Shown here in pieces: positions 11,616 to 21,470 of a DNA stretch of 64,000 bases. The translations under genes were made by a program, and so were the position numbers. Each line of letters opens with the position of its first letter. Positions within the stretch are counted from its first letter, which is position 1. The notes beneath the pieces are model-generated. The model was given only the letters and a program-made list of their open reading frames with translations. It was not told the DNA's origin and did not search any database. Origin of the DNA: Typha latifolia (taxonomy: Eukaryota > Streptophyta > Magnoliopsida > Poales > Typhaceae); NCBI GenBank assembly GCA_019914945.1, contig CM034099.1, positions 13,777,001 through 13,841,000 on the forward strand. The letters are read 5' to 3'.

Positions 11616-12448
11616 TGTTACAATCTAGCTTGATGAAGTTGCGAATGAAACTTGAGATTAGTCCCGGTTTCAATCTAGGGCAGAACTTTCGAGAAGAACT
11701 GTGGATGATCTAGCCATCCAATAGACCTAAGACTTTGATTGTTCTTGAAGTAAGGGATCTAAAGTATCCGAAATCACATCGATCAGAGGTGTAGATCAAA
11801 GTTACAAGGGAAATACTGACCGTTGATCTGATGGTGGCGAAATGGACGTGATTAATTGAAGATGGAATAATGGTTAAGTATTGGTGGTGACAATGGCAGT
11901 GATGGTGCGGTAGAGCATTAAGCTAGACGAAGGGATAAAGGGTGGACCGATCCTTGAGAGGCAAGATGACACGGTCAAATTGAAGCAGGAAGGAGATGAC
12001 ATCCAATGATGGATGCCATTAGAGGAAGGAGATAGAGGTATAGGAAGGTAAAACTTTAAGAATTCATCAATAGTTCAATCAGTTTGCCTTCCACATATTT
12101 AGAGGCTAACCTAACAAGCAAACTAATTATAAGATAGCCCTAGAAGAATACAGTGTGCTGATCGCATTCAAATGCGTTTGACAAGATAAATATGTTCCGA
12201 ACGCGCTAAATAGGTTCTCTGTATTTGCGAATGTATGAAGGTGTTCGAAATTGCGTTTGAACGCGACTAATCGAGTCTACTTGGATGTCTTTGCCTGAGT
12301 CGACAGTAGCTGAGGTATGTTTGTTCAGCTTGCAGCTGTCTTTTTCCTCCATCAACCTAGTCTTGTGGAAGTTACCCACAAGTGAGTGTGATCGAGCCGC
12401 TTTCTTCCTAGCTTGAATATCATGCCGGAGTTCACTCGTGTAATGTCA
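11616..12448 (-). repeat. Minus-strand gypsy LTR (hairpin-rich family), split by the 12449 element
   Basis: It ends (minus strand) with TGTAACA next to the primer site at 11602-11614. It shares CTTCCACATATTTAGAG...TAACCTAACAA and GCATTCAAATGCG-type motifs with the LTRs at 38494-39182 and 30403-31065. Its outer boundary is hidden because the 12449-18456 element inserted here. Bases 18462-18815 may be its continuation. Confidence 0.6.
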
Positions 12449-13946
12449 TGATGTGATCCAGGTTTGATCGGATCAATTCACGGGGACATTGGGCTTAACT
12501 GATTGAGCCATTAAAGTAAGTCCAAATAAGTCATGGCAGCCCTTAAGGCAAGTCTAGTTAAGTCAAGTAAGCATTTAAGGCAAGTCCAATTAAGTCATAT
12601 AAGTCTTTAAGGCAAATCCTAATTCGAGTCGTGTCAGCCTTTAGTGCTAGTCATAGTGGGACTCATTGTAACCGACCTCTATATATAGAGGGTTGGGCTC
12701 CTTTGTTAAGCATCCAAGCATTGAGAAAGTATTCTAGCCTTGAGTTTATTATAGGAGTAAGAATAAGATAACCTAAGAGTAGAAGTAAATTAATCTCTCT
12801 TCATTACTGCCAATCGCTCATCATCTTGCTCACCATCATTACCGTGTTATGGACCAGATCTGGAACGATCCGTTCGTAGAATGATTATGAAAATTTAAGT
12901 GGTAGTAGCCTCACGAGATAGGATTCTAATGGCTTTTGTTTCACATCAATCAGATGTCTAGATGAAAAGATATAACTAAAACAGTGGAGCAAGGTTAGAA
13001 CGCGGCAGAATAGTATATATTTGATGTTACGGCGGTCGTCGGAGGGTGGCGGACGACCAAGGGTGGTGGTGGACAGCCGTAAGATAGGGTGGCTGCTGAA
13101 GGTAATGGTGGCCATGGGTTGGAGGTAGAATTAAGTTTCTAACTTAGATCTACTCCTAGAAAGATAACGACAATCTAGCGACTATGGTAAAAGATAAAGT
13201 CGATAAGTAATGCAAGGTAAATAAACTCACTTAACTTAAGTCAATATTCATTCTATTCAATTCCATGCCTAAACAAAGAAGCCCAGCCCCTCTATATATT
13301 TAGGTTGGGTACAATGAGTCCTACTTGGACTAGCCCTAAATACTTATACGACTCGAACTAGGACTTGCCTTAGACTAACCTTAAAGGCTTATACGACTCG
13401 AACTAGGACTTACCTTAGAGGTTTATATGACTTAATTAAACTTGCCTTAGTGGTTTACCTGACTTAGCTAGACTTGCCTTAAGTGCTTACATAAGAGATA
13501 AACATGACCTAGAGATAAAATTGACTTTACTAAATCAGCCTTCCTAACCTTCTCAGATTGATTCTTCGTTCTACCACAGATAGATTCTGAATCTGGAGAA
13601 ACTTTGAATACTGAAGTTGTAAATCAGGACGTCTTCGATCTTCTCCAAGTGGTTTCATAATATTTGGTCATCTGTTGAATATCCTCGAATATTTTCCCAA
13701 AACTGCACAGAGCTGAATTAGTGAACTCACAAATTCTAACCTAATAACATTCTAATTAAAGCAAATAAGCAGATAAGATAAATAGACTCAATCCACTAAG
13801 CCCAATCTCCCTTCGATGTGATCCGATCTGACCCGGTTCGCATCACACCGCCATCATCCCTTGTTCCACCCTCTCCATCTACCATCATTCACCCTAATCA
13901 AAGCCTACACTCCCTTGTTGTAGATCACCTCTAGTGGATTGTAACA
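12449..13946 (+). repeat. 5' LTR, interrupted by a solo LTR
   Basis: The LTR proper is 12449-12844 plus 13851-13946, about 490 bp once the insert is removed. It contains TATATATAGAGGG (about 12692), a likely TATA box, followed by the usual CTTTGTTAAGCATCCAAGC stretch. It ends GATTGTAACA next to the primer site. Confidence 0.8.
12845..13845 (-). mobile_element. Solo LTR nested in the 5' LTR
   Basis: It begins TGTTATGG at 12845 and ends CGCATCA at 13845 on the plus strand. Flanking 5-mers are TACCG (12840-12844) and CACCG (13846-13850), a target duplication with one mismatch. It is related to the host LTR family but in opposite orientation (complement of CCTAAATATATAGAGG near 13290, and repeated GACTTGCCTTA units). 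No internal region is present, as expected after recombination between two LTRs. Confidence 0.75.
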
Positions 13947-13947
13947 A

Positions 13948-13960
13948 TTTGGTATTAGAG
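13948..13960 (+). other. Primer-binding site
   Basis: TTTGGTATTAGAG follows the 5' LTR end by one base and matches the initiator-Met site TGGTATCAGAGC with one change. It fixes plus orientation. Confidence 0.8.
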
Positions 13961-13981
13961 TCGTCATTGTCCTCAGACCAG

Positions 13982-15330
13982 ATGACAATCACACGAGAGA
14001 TGGCAGCAAGACTAACTAGTGAGACTTCTACGGTTAGGGATCCACCACCGGCGACAACTACCCGACTACTTGAGAGCACAAATCCACCACCGGAACCGCC
14101 GACCCCACTACCCTCGACATCTCAGTTGCAAGTGCTTCAATCCTTGCAATCAATACAAGTATTCATGGCTGAGATGGTGTCTGCTATTCGCAAACTCTGT
14201 GATGAACGGACTTCACGAGCACAAATATAGAGGAGTGTTGCCGCTCCCGAACCTATGAACACGGAACCAATTGAAGAGGAGGATATGGTAGGGTTTGGAT
14301 GGACCCATCCCTTGGTCATGCACACCAATGGACGAACCCACTAGGGTTAGGTGCACGAGATGGAGTTCGGCGCATTGAAACTCCACCCCATCCAATGGCT
14401 AGGGCTTGGCCCGAACCGCCGGCGCCTAGGGCTTGGCCCGAACCACCTGCGGCTAGGGCTTAGATCGAGCCACCGCAGCTAGGGTTTAGCCCGAAACAGA
14501 GCGAGCTAGATCCTGGCATGAACCGCATATATTAAGACTAGGGCTTGAGCAACCTACGGCTAGAGATTGGCCTGAGCCACCTATGGCTAGGGCAGGCAAT
14601 GGTCCGAACCAATGGCTCATGGAGTTGATGCCATGGCAAAAGGGACCCATGCAGGGAACGAGGAGATGCCATCCATGAAGACGGGCCATTTGTAGGGGTC
14701 AAGTTCGGACCATATGACCCGATTTCCCCAAGTTCGTGGGAGACGATCCACTAGACTGGCTCTATCGAGTGGATCAGTTCTTCACCTACCAAGGGACCCC
14801 AGACCTTCAAAGGTCCTAATAGCCTCATTCCACTTCGAGGATGTTGCGATCAGATGGTTCCAAGCAGCACAACGAACTCAACCATTTCCGTCTTGGGATG
14901 AGTTTGCATCCGCCCTATGTACTCATTTCGGTCCAACTGAGTATGAACACTTCCAAGTAATCTTGACTAAACTAACTCAACAGACCACAGTCCGAGCTTA
15001 TCAAGAAGAGTTTGAGAGAATTTGCAACCGCATACCGGGTTGGTCAGATAGCCCTCTGCAGCACCTTCATTAGTGGACTCATGTCCAACATACAAGCGGA
15101 GGTCAAGGCCATGAGGCCTAGGACATTGTTGGAAACCGTTTCTACAGTGGCCATGATGGAGGAGGAGGTCAAGGAGCTACGAAGAAGCTCCAACTCCAAA
15201 TGCCATGGAAACCTACGGACTAGAGAGGATCTCGACCGGCTCCATCAAGCAATGCTGGATTTAGTCCTCCCACTCGGCCTCAAGGGGGAAAGTCCCTAGC
15301 ACCTAGTGCTCCTCTCACTGACTTCAAAGG
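13982..15330 (+). pseudogene. gypsy gag region
   Basis: The frame opens with MTITREMAARLTSETSTVRD and a Pro-rich linker (13982-14230). It then passes through about 500 bp of Pro/Ala-type repeats (GLARTA-like, 14400-14600) that are now broken. The conserved gag block is at 14790-15070: HFEDVAIRWFQAAQ, WDEFASALCTHFGPTEYEHF, LTKLTQQTTVRAYQEEFERIC. After a frameshift, FISGLMSNIQAEVKAMRPRTL and MMEEEVKELR follow (15060-15185). These are the standard features of chromovirus-type gag. It packages element RNA in the family's intact members. Confidence 0.8.
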
Positions 15331-15399
15331 GCAACAGATTAGCAGCTCCCAACGGCTAACTCTGGCACAAATTGAGGAAAGGAGGGCGAAATGGAGGTC

Positions 15400-15765
15400 G
15401 TGGGGCAATGAAGAGGAGGTAGCAGATATGGAGGCCATGGACCACGAGGATGGGGAGCATGTCGAGTTAAGCGTACATGCCTATTTGGGCTCACGAGAAC
15501 ACTAAACCCTACAGGTAGAGGTACTAATTGACTCAGGCAGCGCACATAATTTCATGGATGAGAAGTTGGTTGGAGGTGACTCCAACCATTGGATTCGATG
15601 TAGCCATCGGTGATGGCATAGTCTTACAAAATGATAATAGGTGCGCTGGAATTGAGGTGCAGATCCAAGGTGAGATGTTCCGATTGGACCAGCACCCATT
15701 GGCGCTCAAGGGGGCCGACTTGATCCGAGGAGTTCAAAGGCTTTAGGCCCAATCCTAGTTGATTT
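15400..15765 (+). pseudogene. gypsy aspartic protease region
   Basis: The catalytic motif reads LIDSGSAHNFMDEKLV at about 15523-15570, preceded by VEV. Further on are fragments of GFDVAIGDG, EVQIQGEMFRLDQHPLALKGADL and the end of the domain. The active-site Asp is present but the frame breaks right after the motif, so a functional protease is not encoded. Confidence 0.8.
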
Positions 15766-15769
15766 TGGC

Positions 15770-16770
15770 ATGATGCGAATGGACTTCGAGTATGAGGGGA
15801 GAACAATTCAACTCGAAGGGTTGCAGCCAAACTCTAGGGCTAGCCTTCAAACCCTAACTGGGTTACCACAAGCCAGCGGCCATGGCTTGTTGATGCGATT
15901 GGTCTCAACCATGGAGGAACCAAACCTAGGTAACACAATAGCCGCTGATTTGGACTCACTTCTCCAAGGGTTTGATCAAGTCTTTGAAGAGCCGCATGGA
16001 CTATCACCGATCCAAGATCACATTGAAAGCCGGACTAGCGAACGTGAGGCCTTACTGGTATCCACATGCCCAAAAGGATGAGATCACACGGCGGGTACGA
16101 GAAATGTTGGAGCAAGGCATCAGCCAACCAAGCCATAGCGCCTACTCTTGCTGATGCTACTAGTGCAAAAGAAAGACAACTCATGGCGATTCTGCATGGA
16201 TTACCAAGCACTAAATGCCATCACCATCAAGGACCAGTATCCGATACCGGTTATCAAGGAATTATTGGATGAGTTAGCTGGTGCCACCATCTTTACCAAG
16301 CTAGATTTGTGAGCCGGCTATCACCAAATCGGGGTCCAGGCAGCCGACGTTTGCAAGATAGCCTTTTGAACCCATGACGGGCATTACAAGTTCCTTGTAA
16401 TCCCTTTGGCTTGACCAATGCCCCGACAACTTTTAAAGGGCTGATGAACGATGTATTTCGCCCACTCCTTCGATGGTATGTTTTGGTGTTTTTTTGGCGA
16501 CATCCTCGTTACAGTCGATTGAGAGAGGAGCACCCACACCACCTACGGACAGTCTTGGAGATATTACAGGCGCACAGACTAAAGGTGAAGAAAAGCAAGT
16601 GCGTTTGGGGGCAGCCATGAGTTGAGTACCTAAGGCACTTCATCTCTTCTGCAGGTGTGGAGGCCAATCCCGCGAAGGTGGCTAGCATGGTGTGTATGCC
16701 ACGACCAAAGACGCCCAAGGAGCTCTGAGAGTTCCTCAGCCTCACCGGCTACTACCGTTGATTCATCCAG
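15770..16770 (+). pseudogene. gypsy reverse transcriptase region
   Basis: Recognisable in order: FEYEGRTIQLEGLQ (15780), FDQVFEEPHGLSP (15970), [15 protein letters not shown] (16100), [32 protein letters not shown] (16210-16310), [19 protein letters not shown] (16380-16430), a catalytic segment reading FFGD instead of FFDD with a frameshift near 16490, then HHLRTVLEILQAHRLKVKKSKC and EFLSLTGYYR. In-frame stops at 16310, 16367, 16726 and 16759 replace conserved residues. Inactive. Confidence 0.85.
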
Positions 16771-17260
16771 GGCTATGGGAAGATTGCAGCCCCGCTGACT
16801 ACCCTACTTCGGAAAGGCGGGTTCGAGTTGGATGACAAGGCGGAACACACATTTGAAGAACTCAAGCAAGCCATGAACGAGGCACTCGTGTTTGCCTTAC
16901 CAGATTTCACCAAGGCCTTTGTTGTCGAGTGTGACGCATCTAGGTCAGGGATTTGTGCAATTTTGATGTAAGAAGGGCGACCCATAGCCTACATGAGCAA
17001 GGCCTTCTCGCAACGGTCGCGTCAATTGTTGACTTACGAGCGAGAGATGTTAGCCGTGGTCCACGCTGTTAGTAAGTGGCGCCCATACCTGATCAGAAGG
17101 CGGTTCATAGTGCGCACCGATGAAAAATGTCTGCCCTACTTACTCAGGCAAAGGATCCACACTCCAGCGCAACAAAGGTGGCTCTCCAAGTTGTTCGGGT
17201 ATAACTATGACGGTTTACAAAAAGGGCTAAGAGAATAGCGCAGTCGATGCACTCTCGAGC
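16771..17260 (+). pseudogene. gypsy RNase H region
   Basis: It reads GKIAAPLTTLLRKGGFELDDKAE (16780-16850), ALPDFTKAFVVECDASR (16890-16945), AILM-stop-EGRPIAYMSKAFSQRSRQLLTYEREMLAVVHAVSKW (16955-17085) and RTDEKCLPYLLRQRIHTPAQQRWLSKL (17110-17190). The acidic DAS residue of the active site is kept. A TAA at 16969 replaces the Gln usual in LMQEGRP. Confidence 0.85.
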
Positions 17261-17407
17261 CAACCTAATGCCGCCGAGCAAGCCACCCTATCGATTCCAA
17301 CCCTCCCCTTGTTGGACCGGACCAAGGGTGCCACCTTGAAGGACCCAAGCCTAATGGAACTTGCGGCTCAGGTGACTCAAGACTCATTAAGTTAGATCGA
17401 GTACAGC

Positions 17408-18240
17408 ATGAGAGACAAACTAGTGCTCAAGGGGGACCGGATCCTAATCCCAACTAATGCAGGCTTGCAAACCGCCTTGATTAGCCACTTCCACGACTCA
17501 CCCCTCGTGGGTCACGAGGGCATCTTTCGGACCCACAAGGGACTATGCCTCAATTGTTGGTGGACCGACATGAAGAAAGACGTGCATAACTACATCAACA
17601 CATGTGAAATCTACCAACGAGCCTTTTGAGGCCGTTAATGGTAGGCCACCGCCTACCTTGGTCTCCTACGCACTGACTCGACATACGGAATGCACGGACA
17701 TCGAGAAAATCCATGTGGATAGGAATGCTTAGATCCGACGGCTAAAGGCCAACTTGGCAATTGCATAAAATCGGGTGAAGCGGATCTACAATTGGCAACA
17801 CTAGGAGCAGATATTCGCAATAGGAGATGGGGTCTACATCAAACTCCAGCCCTACCGCTAGACCTCGGTTCGACCCATCATGAACCAAAAGCTAGCATAT
17901 AGGTACTTTGGGCCATAGCAAGTGATTGAACAAGTAAGCGAGGTGGCCTACCGACTTGATCTTCCAGATGATTCGCAGGTGCACCCAGCGTTCCATGTTT
18001 CAGCTTTGTGAGCCCGAGTTGCAACGGAGACAACTGTTGCGGCCAACATACCTAATTCAGCCACACATGACCAAGAGCCCATGCCACTTCGGGTTCTAGC
18101 CAAGAGAAGGATTCGGGTAGATGGAAGATTGATCACACAAGTACAAATGGAGTGGACCGACAAACCAATGGGAGATCCGACTTGGGAGTCTGAGTTCGAG
18201 TTGATGCAGTGCTTCCCAGACTTCTCACCTTGAGTACAAG
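17408..18240 (+). pseudogene. gypsy integrase with the catalytic core deleted
   Basis: The N-terminal zinc-binding domain is intact in sequence: the two His lie in SHFHDSPLVGHEG and the Cys pair in NTCEIYQ (17490-17615). The next bases at 17630 jump straight to PFEAVNGRPPPTLVSYA, which lies C-terminal to the DDE core, so about 300-400 bp of catalytic core are gone. The remaining tail includes SEVAYRLDLPDDSQVHPAFHVS and MEWTDKPMGDPTWESEFELM (about 17935-18205), the integrase end of this family. Confidence 0.85.
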
Positions 18241-18261
18241 GTGGTTGGAAGCATGGTGAAG

Positions 18262-18456
18262 TGATATGATTCGGGTCTAATCAGATCAATTCAGGGGGAC
18301 ATTGGGCTCGATTAATCGAGTCTATTTATGTTTTAATTATTTCATTATGTAAGCCTTTTAGGCACTTCTAGTTTAGTCATGTGAGCATCAAGGCAAGTCC
18401 AAATAAACCAAAGCCTACACTCTCTTGTTGTGGATAATCTCTAGTGGTTCGTAACA
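18262..18456 (+). repeat. 3' LTR, internally deleted
   Basis: It starts TGATATGATTCGGG, like the 5' LTR, and ends CTCTAGTGGTTCGTAACA, matching 13930-13946. It is only 195 bp because about 300 bp, including the TATA region, are missing between about 18410 and 18412. It is followed by the TGTCA duplication. Confidence 0.85.
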
Positions 18457-18461
18457 TGTCA

Positions 18462-18815
18462 GTTACAACCCAAATTAAGGGCGCAACGTATTGGCCATAA
18501 TAGATCCAAGGACCAATCGATGTTTAGATCTCGAGTTAGTTTGATAGAATAGATCGTGGCTAGTCCTAGCGTCTCGAAACCATGTAGTGTGTCTTGGAGC
18601 TGAGAGTGGCCGATAATGATTAACACCACTCTAGGAAGAGCTAGAGCAGCACTCACATCAAAGAAGATTGGTGGATAGAGCTCAAACTCCAATGGTGACT
18701 TCGGCAAGCCATGGGCTCGCTTAGTCTAAATGCCAATGATGTCCAAAGGTGCACAACTCATGGAGGAGGCCGGGCATGGCGTAGTGAAACCTTATATGAC
18801 CCTTTGGTTGAGGAT
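18462..18815. other. Unassigned flank of the gypsy insertion
   Basis: This stretch holds no convincing ORF or motif. It is the right-hand continuation of the sequence that received the 12449-18456 element, so it probably belongs to the minus-strand LTR or its own flank. Confidence 0.4.
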
Positions 18816-19340
18816 TGATGTGATCTGGGTCAGACCGATCCACCTTATTGAAATTAGGCTAATTGCTTGAGTCACTTATCTAGCTAGTTGTTTAATTTAT
18901 CACTAGGTCTAATTTAATTTCAGTTTGTGTTAGTCGGTTTGGTTTATTGATGGACTTGATGTGATTTGGTTAAGAATTGTGATTTGGGTTAACCGGTTAG
19001 CCTCTAATATATAATATGGAAAGCAACCTAGATTAAGCATCAACTAATTGATCAAGTTCCTACTACCGCCTTTCTCCCTTCTCAACCTAGCTCCAATCCC
19101 TCCTTCCTTCGAACCCTAGCCAAGCAAGCCTCTTTGGTCATTGTCTCCTCCCTCCTGTCCTGTTACGGACTGACTAGAGAAGATCCACATGCCTTAAGGG
19201 TTGTCGAATTAGGATTTGCCCTAAATGCTGACACGACTCGAATTAGGATTTGCCTCAAAGGCTTACATGACTTAATTTGACTTGCTTTAAAGCCTTACTT
19301 AACTTAACAAGACTTGCCTTAAGGGTTGTCATGACTTATT
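18816..19340. repeat. Plus-strand LTR fragment cut by a minus-strand LTR fragment
   Basis: Bases 18816-19160 start TGATGTGATCTGGG and look like a plus-strand LTR, with CTAATATATAATATGG near 19005 as a possible TATA box. At 19161 TGTTACGGACTGACTAGAG begins the minus-strand LTR family seen at 7600. That piece skips its middle (junction about 19189/19190), resumes with CTTAAGGGTTGTC and is cut at 19340 by the long LTR beginning at 19341. Confidence 0.6.
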
Positions 19341-21470
19341 TATAACGCCCCCGCTCGGCACGGGCACGTGCACGCCCACACTCCCACAGGGCACGCGTGG
19401 CGCACGCGACAGGACGGGCGAGGCCCGTCACGCACATATGCTCTCCTATGCACAGATAATCATGACATCATCAAAAATTACCTCCTAACCTATCCATGAT
19501 CATATAATCCATCACCAAATAAATCGTACTATTAACCAAATAAACCTGTTAACATATGAATATCAAAGTCCATAATAATATACACTAGACCACTACATAA
19601 TCTGGTAGGACCCACACAGGCCACAACAAACCATCAAGATATGACTAAAATAATTAATACAAGAGTACGCCATGATTCGACCTGTATTATACAAATCATC
19701 GTCTAATACAAAAGAGTACAAATATCAAATACTAGTACAACTCAATTTCTATATAAACTATCATCTATACCGTCTCTCATCTATAGCTCACCTCATCTTT
19801 GCTCTAAAATATCTCATCAGGATATCTCAAAGCAGTATCACGTACCAGAATATCTGTGGGGGTAAAAAAGAAAAAAATAAAAAGAGTCATGACCAAAATG
19901 CTCAGTGAATAGACCTTACCCCGAATCAGTGATGCCAAACATAGAGTAAATCATGTATTAGATAATATGAATCAGAAAGAGCATCATGTTATGAATGAGA
20001 GTATGAATGTAACCTCAATAATATATAATTGAAATGTAGATAACATGTCATAACTAATAAAAGCATATAATCCTCGACAATAAGTAAACAAATCTCAATG
20101 CCATAGTATTATCATAACTCTCTCAAATATGACACATGATGCATGCCATCTATGACCATGCTATGATATCAAATGCAACGATATATGATGTAAATTGACC
20201 ATTTGATAATTAGGTATTCAGATGATAATAAAATCATATGTAGTTCTCAATATCACGATCATCACCGACATCTCAGTATCTCATCATATTAGACCACTGT
20301 GCATAGTTAACATCCAATACCCGATCTCAACATCATGTCCGAAGGCTCAAAGCATACTCCGCGACCCGCAAGAGTATCTCAAATATAATCATACCCCGCC
20401 ACTCGCTAGGTTATCAACATCCATCCAAACCGGGCACCCACATAGTTGATAGATAACCTCGTGAGGATAACTCGCCACATATGCCCTGGCGAACGACATG
20501 TGTCCGATTATCGATGTGCACAAACTCAACTGACCTCGGACATGAGCCACGAGATATTGCATATCAGCGACCATAATCATCACTCTATGCACCCCTAACC
20601 CTAGCGCCTACTCGGGTATCTTCACGCTTTCTATCAACTATCCTATTAATCACAAGATACAACTAATTAATCATTAATTAATTATAATTAACAATAATCA
20701 TATTGATGAATATATGTTATTATTAAAATAAATAATGTCTAAATCTATTTGTATTAATTAAGACAGAAATACCTAAATAAATAAATAATAAAATTAAAAA
20801 GAATAAGGGATTATTAGTACTAGTGTTGGGCTTGGCCCAGCACTTACATGCTACAGTGATGGGCCTAGCCCAGCACATGCATGCTACAGTGATGGGCCCA
20901 GCCCAGCATTGTTGCAAAAAAATAAGAAGAGAAGAAGCAGTTGAGGAAGAAGAAGAAAGGAAGAAGAAAGAAGAAGGAAGAAGAAGAAGATTAGAGAAAA
21001 GGGAAGGAAGAGAGGGAGGTGCAGACCCGGGCCGGCATGGAGGGCACCGGCCGCTGCTCGGGGCAAGAAAGAGAGGGGGAGATAGAGAGAGAGAGAGAGA
21101 GAGGAAGAAAAGAAAGAGAGGGTGAAATAAGGGATCTCACCGGCGACGGCAGCTTTAGGGGAGGTGGCGGCGGGCCGACGTCGGCAACGAGGAGAGGAAG
21201 TAGTGCAAAAGAGAGTGGAGAGAGAGTAGAGTGAGAGAGAGAGAGAGACTGAGAGAGATAGATTTAAAGAGAGAGGGAAGGTGGTGGAGGAGGGGTAGCG
21301 GCGGCGCCGAGGCCCGCCGCGGGCTAGCTGGCCGCAGCCGGTTGGCTGCGGTAGCGGTAGTGGGCGCGTGGCGCCCCACCACGCAAGCTTCATGAGCAGC
21401 TTGCATGGGCATGAGGCCGGCCACAATGTGGTCGGCCACGTCGTGCCCAAAATTTTCAAATATAGACACA
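19341..21470 (-). repeat. Long LTR copy A of a Del/Tekay-like family
   Basis: It is homologous to 24428-26910, 60680-62983 and 62984-64000. On the plus strand all share a GC-rich start (GTAACGCCC..., GGCACGGG, CCCGTCACGC), then an AT-rich body (CATAATCCATCACCAAATAAAT, CGAATCAGTGATGCCAAAC). GGGCCCAGCCCAGCA repeats and a GAA-rich tract follow. Its first bases read TATAACG where the other copies read TGTAACG. About 900 bp present in copy B are missing near 20650. The right end is not sharp: GA-rich and GC-rich sequence shared with copy C continues to at least 21100, and I place the limit near 21470 only by composition. Ser/Leu-rich ORFs over 20884-21471 come from the GA tracts. Confidence 0.7.
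20824..20920. repeat. Tandem GGGCC-GCCCAGCAC motif in the long LTR
   Basis: Three imperfect units of about 33 bp, each with GGGC(T/C)(T/C)(G/A)GCCCAGCA followed by ATGCTACAGTGAT. Copy B has two such motifs (26758-26815) and copy C has one or two (62648-62685). They may be promoter elements of the LTR, since TGGGCC/T is a common plant TCP-binding motif, but this is inference. Confidence 0.75.

Larger units (their letters stand above)
12449..18456 (+). mobile_element. Ty3/gypsy retrotransposon delimited by TGTCA duplications
   Basis: Both LTRs start TGAT(G/A)TGAT and end with TAACA. Identical 5-bp repeats, TGTCA at 12444-12448 and 18457-18461, flank the element. In order it holds the 5' LTR (split by a solo LTR), primer site 13948-13960, gag, protease, RT, RNase H, integrase zinc-binding region and integrase C-terminus, then the 3' LTR. 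The order PR-RT-RH-INT marks it as Ty3/gypsy. The integrase catalytic core is deleted at about 17630, the RT FFDD motif reads FFGD with a frameshift, and conserved Arg codons have become TGA, so it is defective. It is inserted in the minus-strand LTR at 11616-12448. Confidence 0.9.

Noticed and set aside
11279..11713. 144-codon plus-strand ORF
   Set aside because: It is antisense to a recognisable gypsy gag (RRTDLSLESPMSTEGLA on the minus strand).
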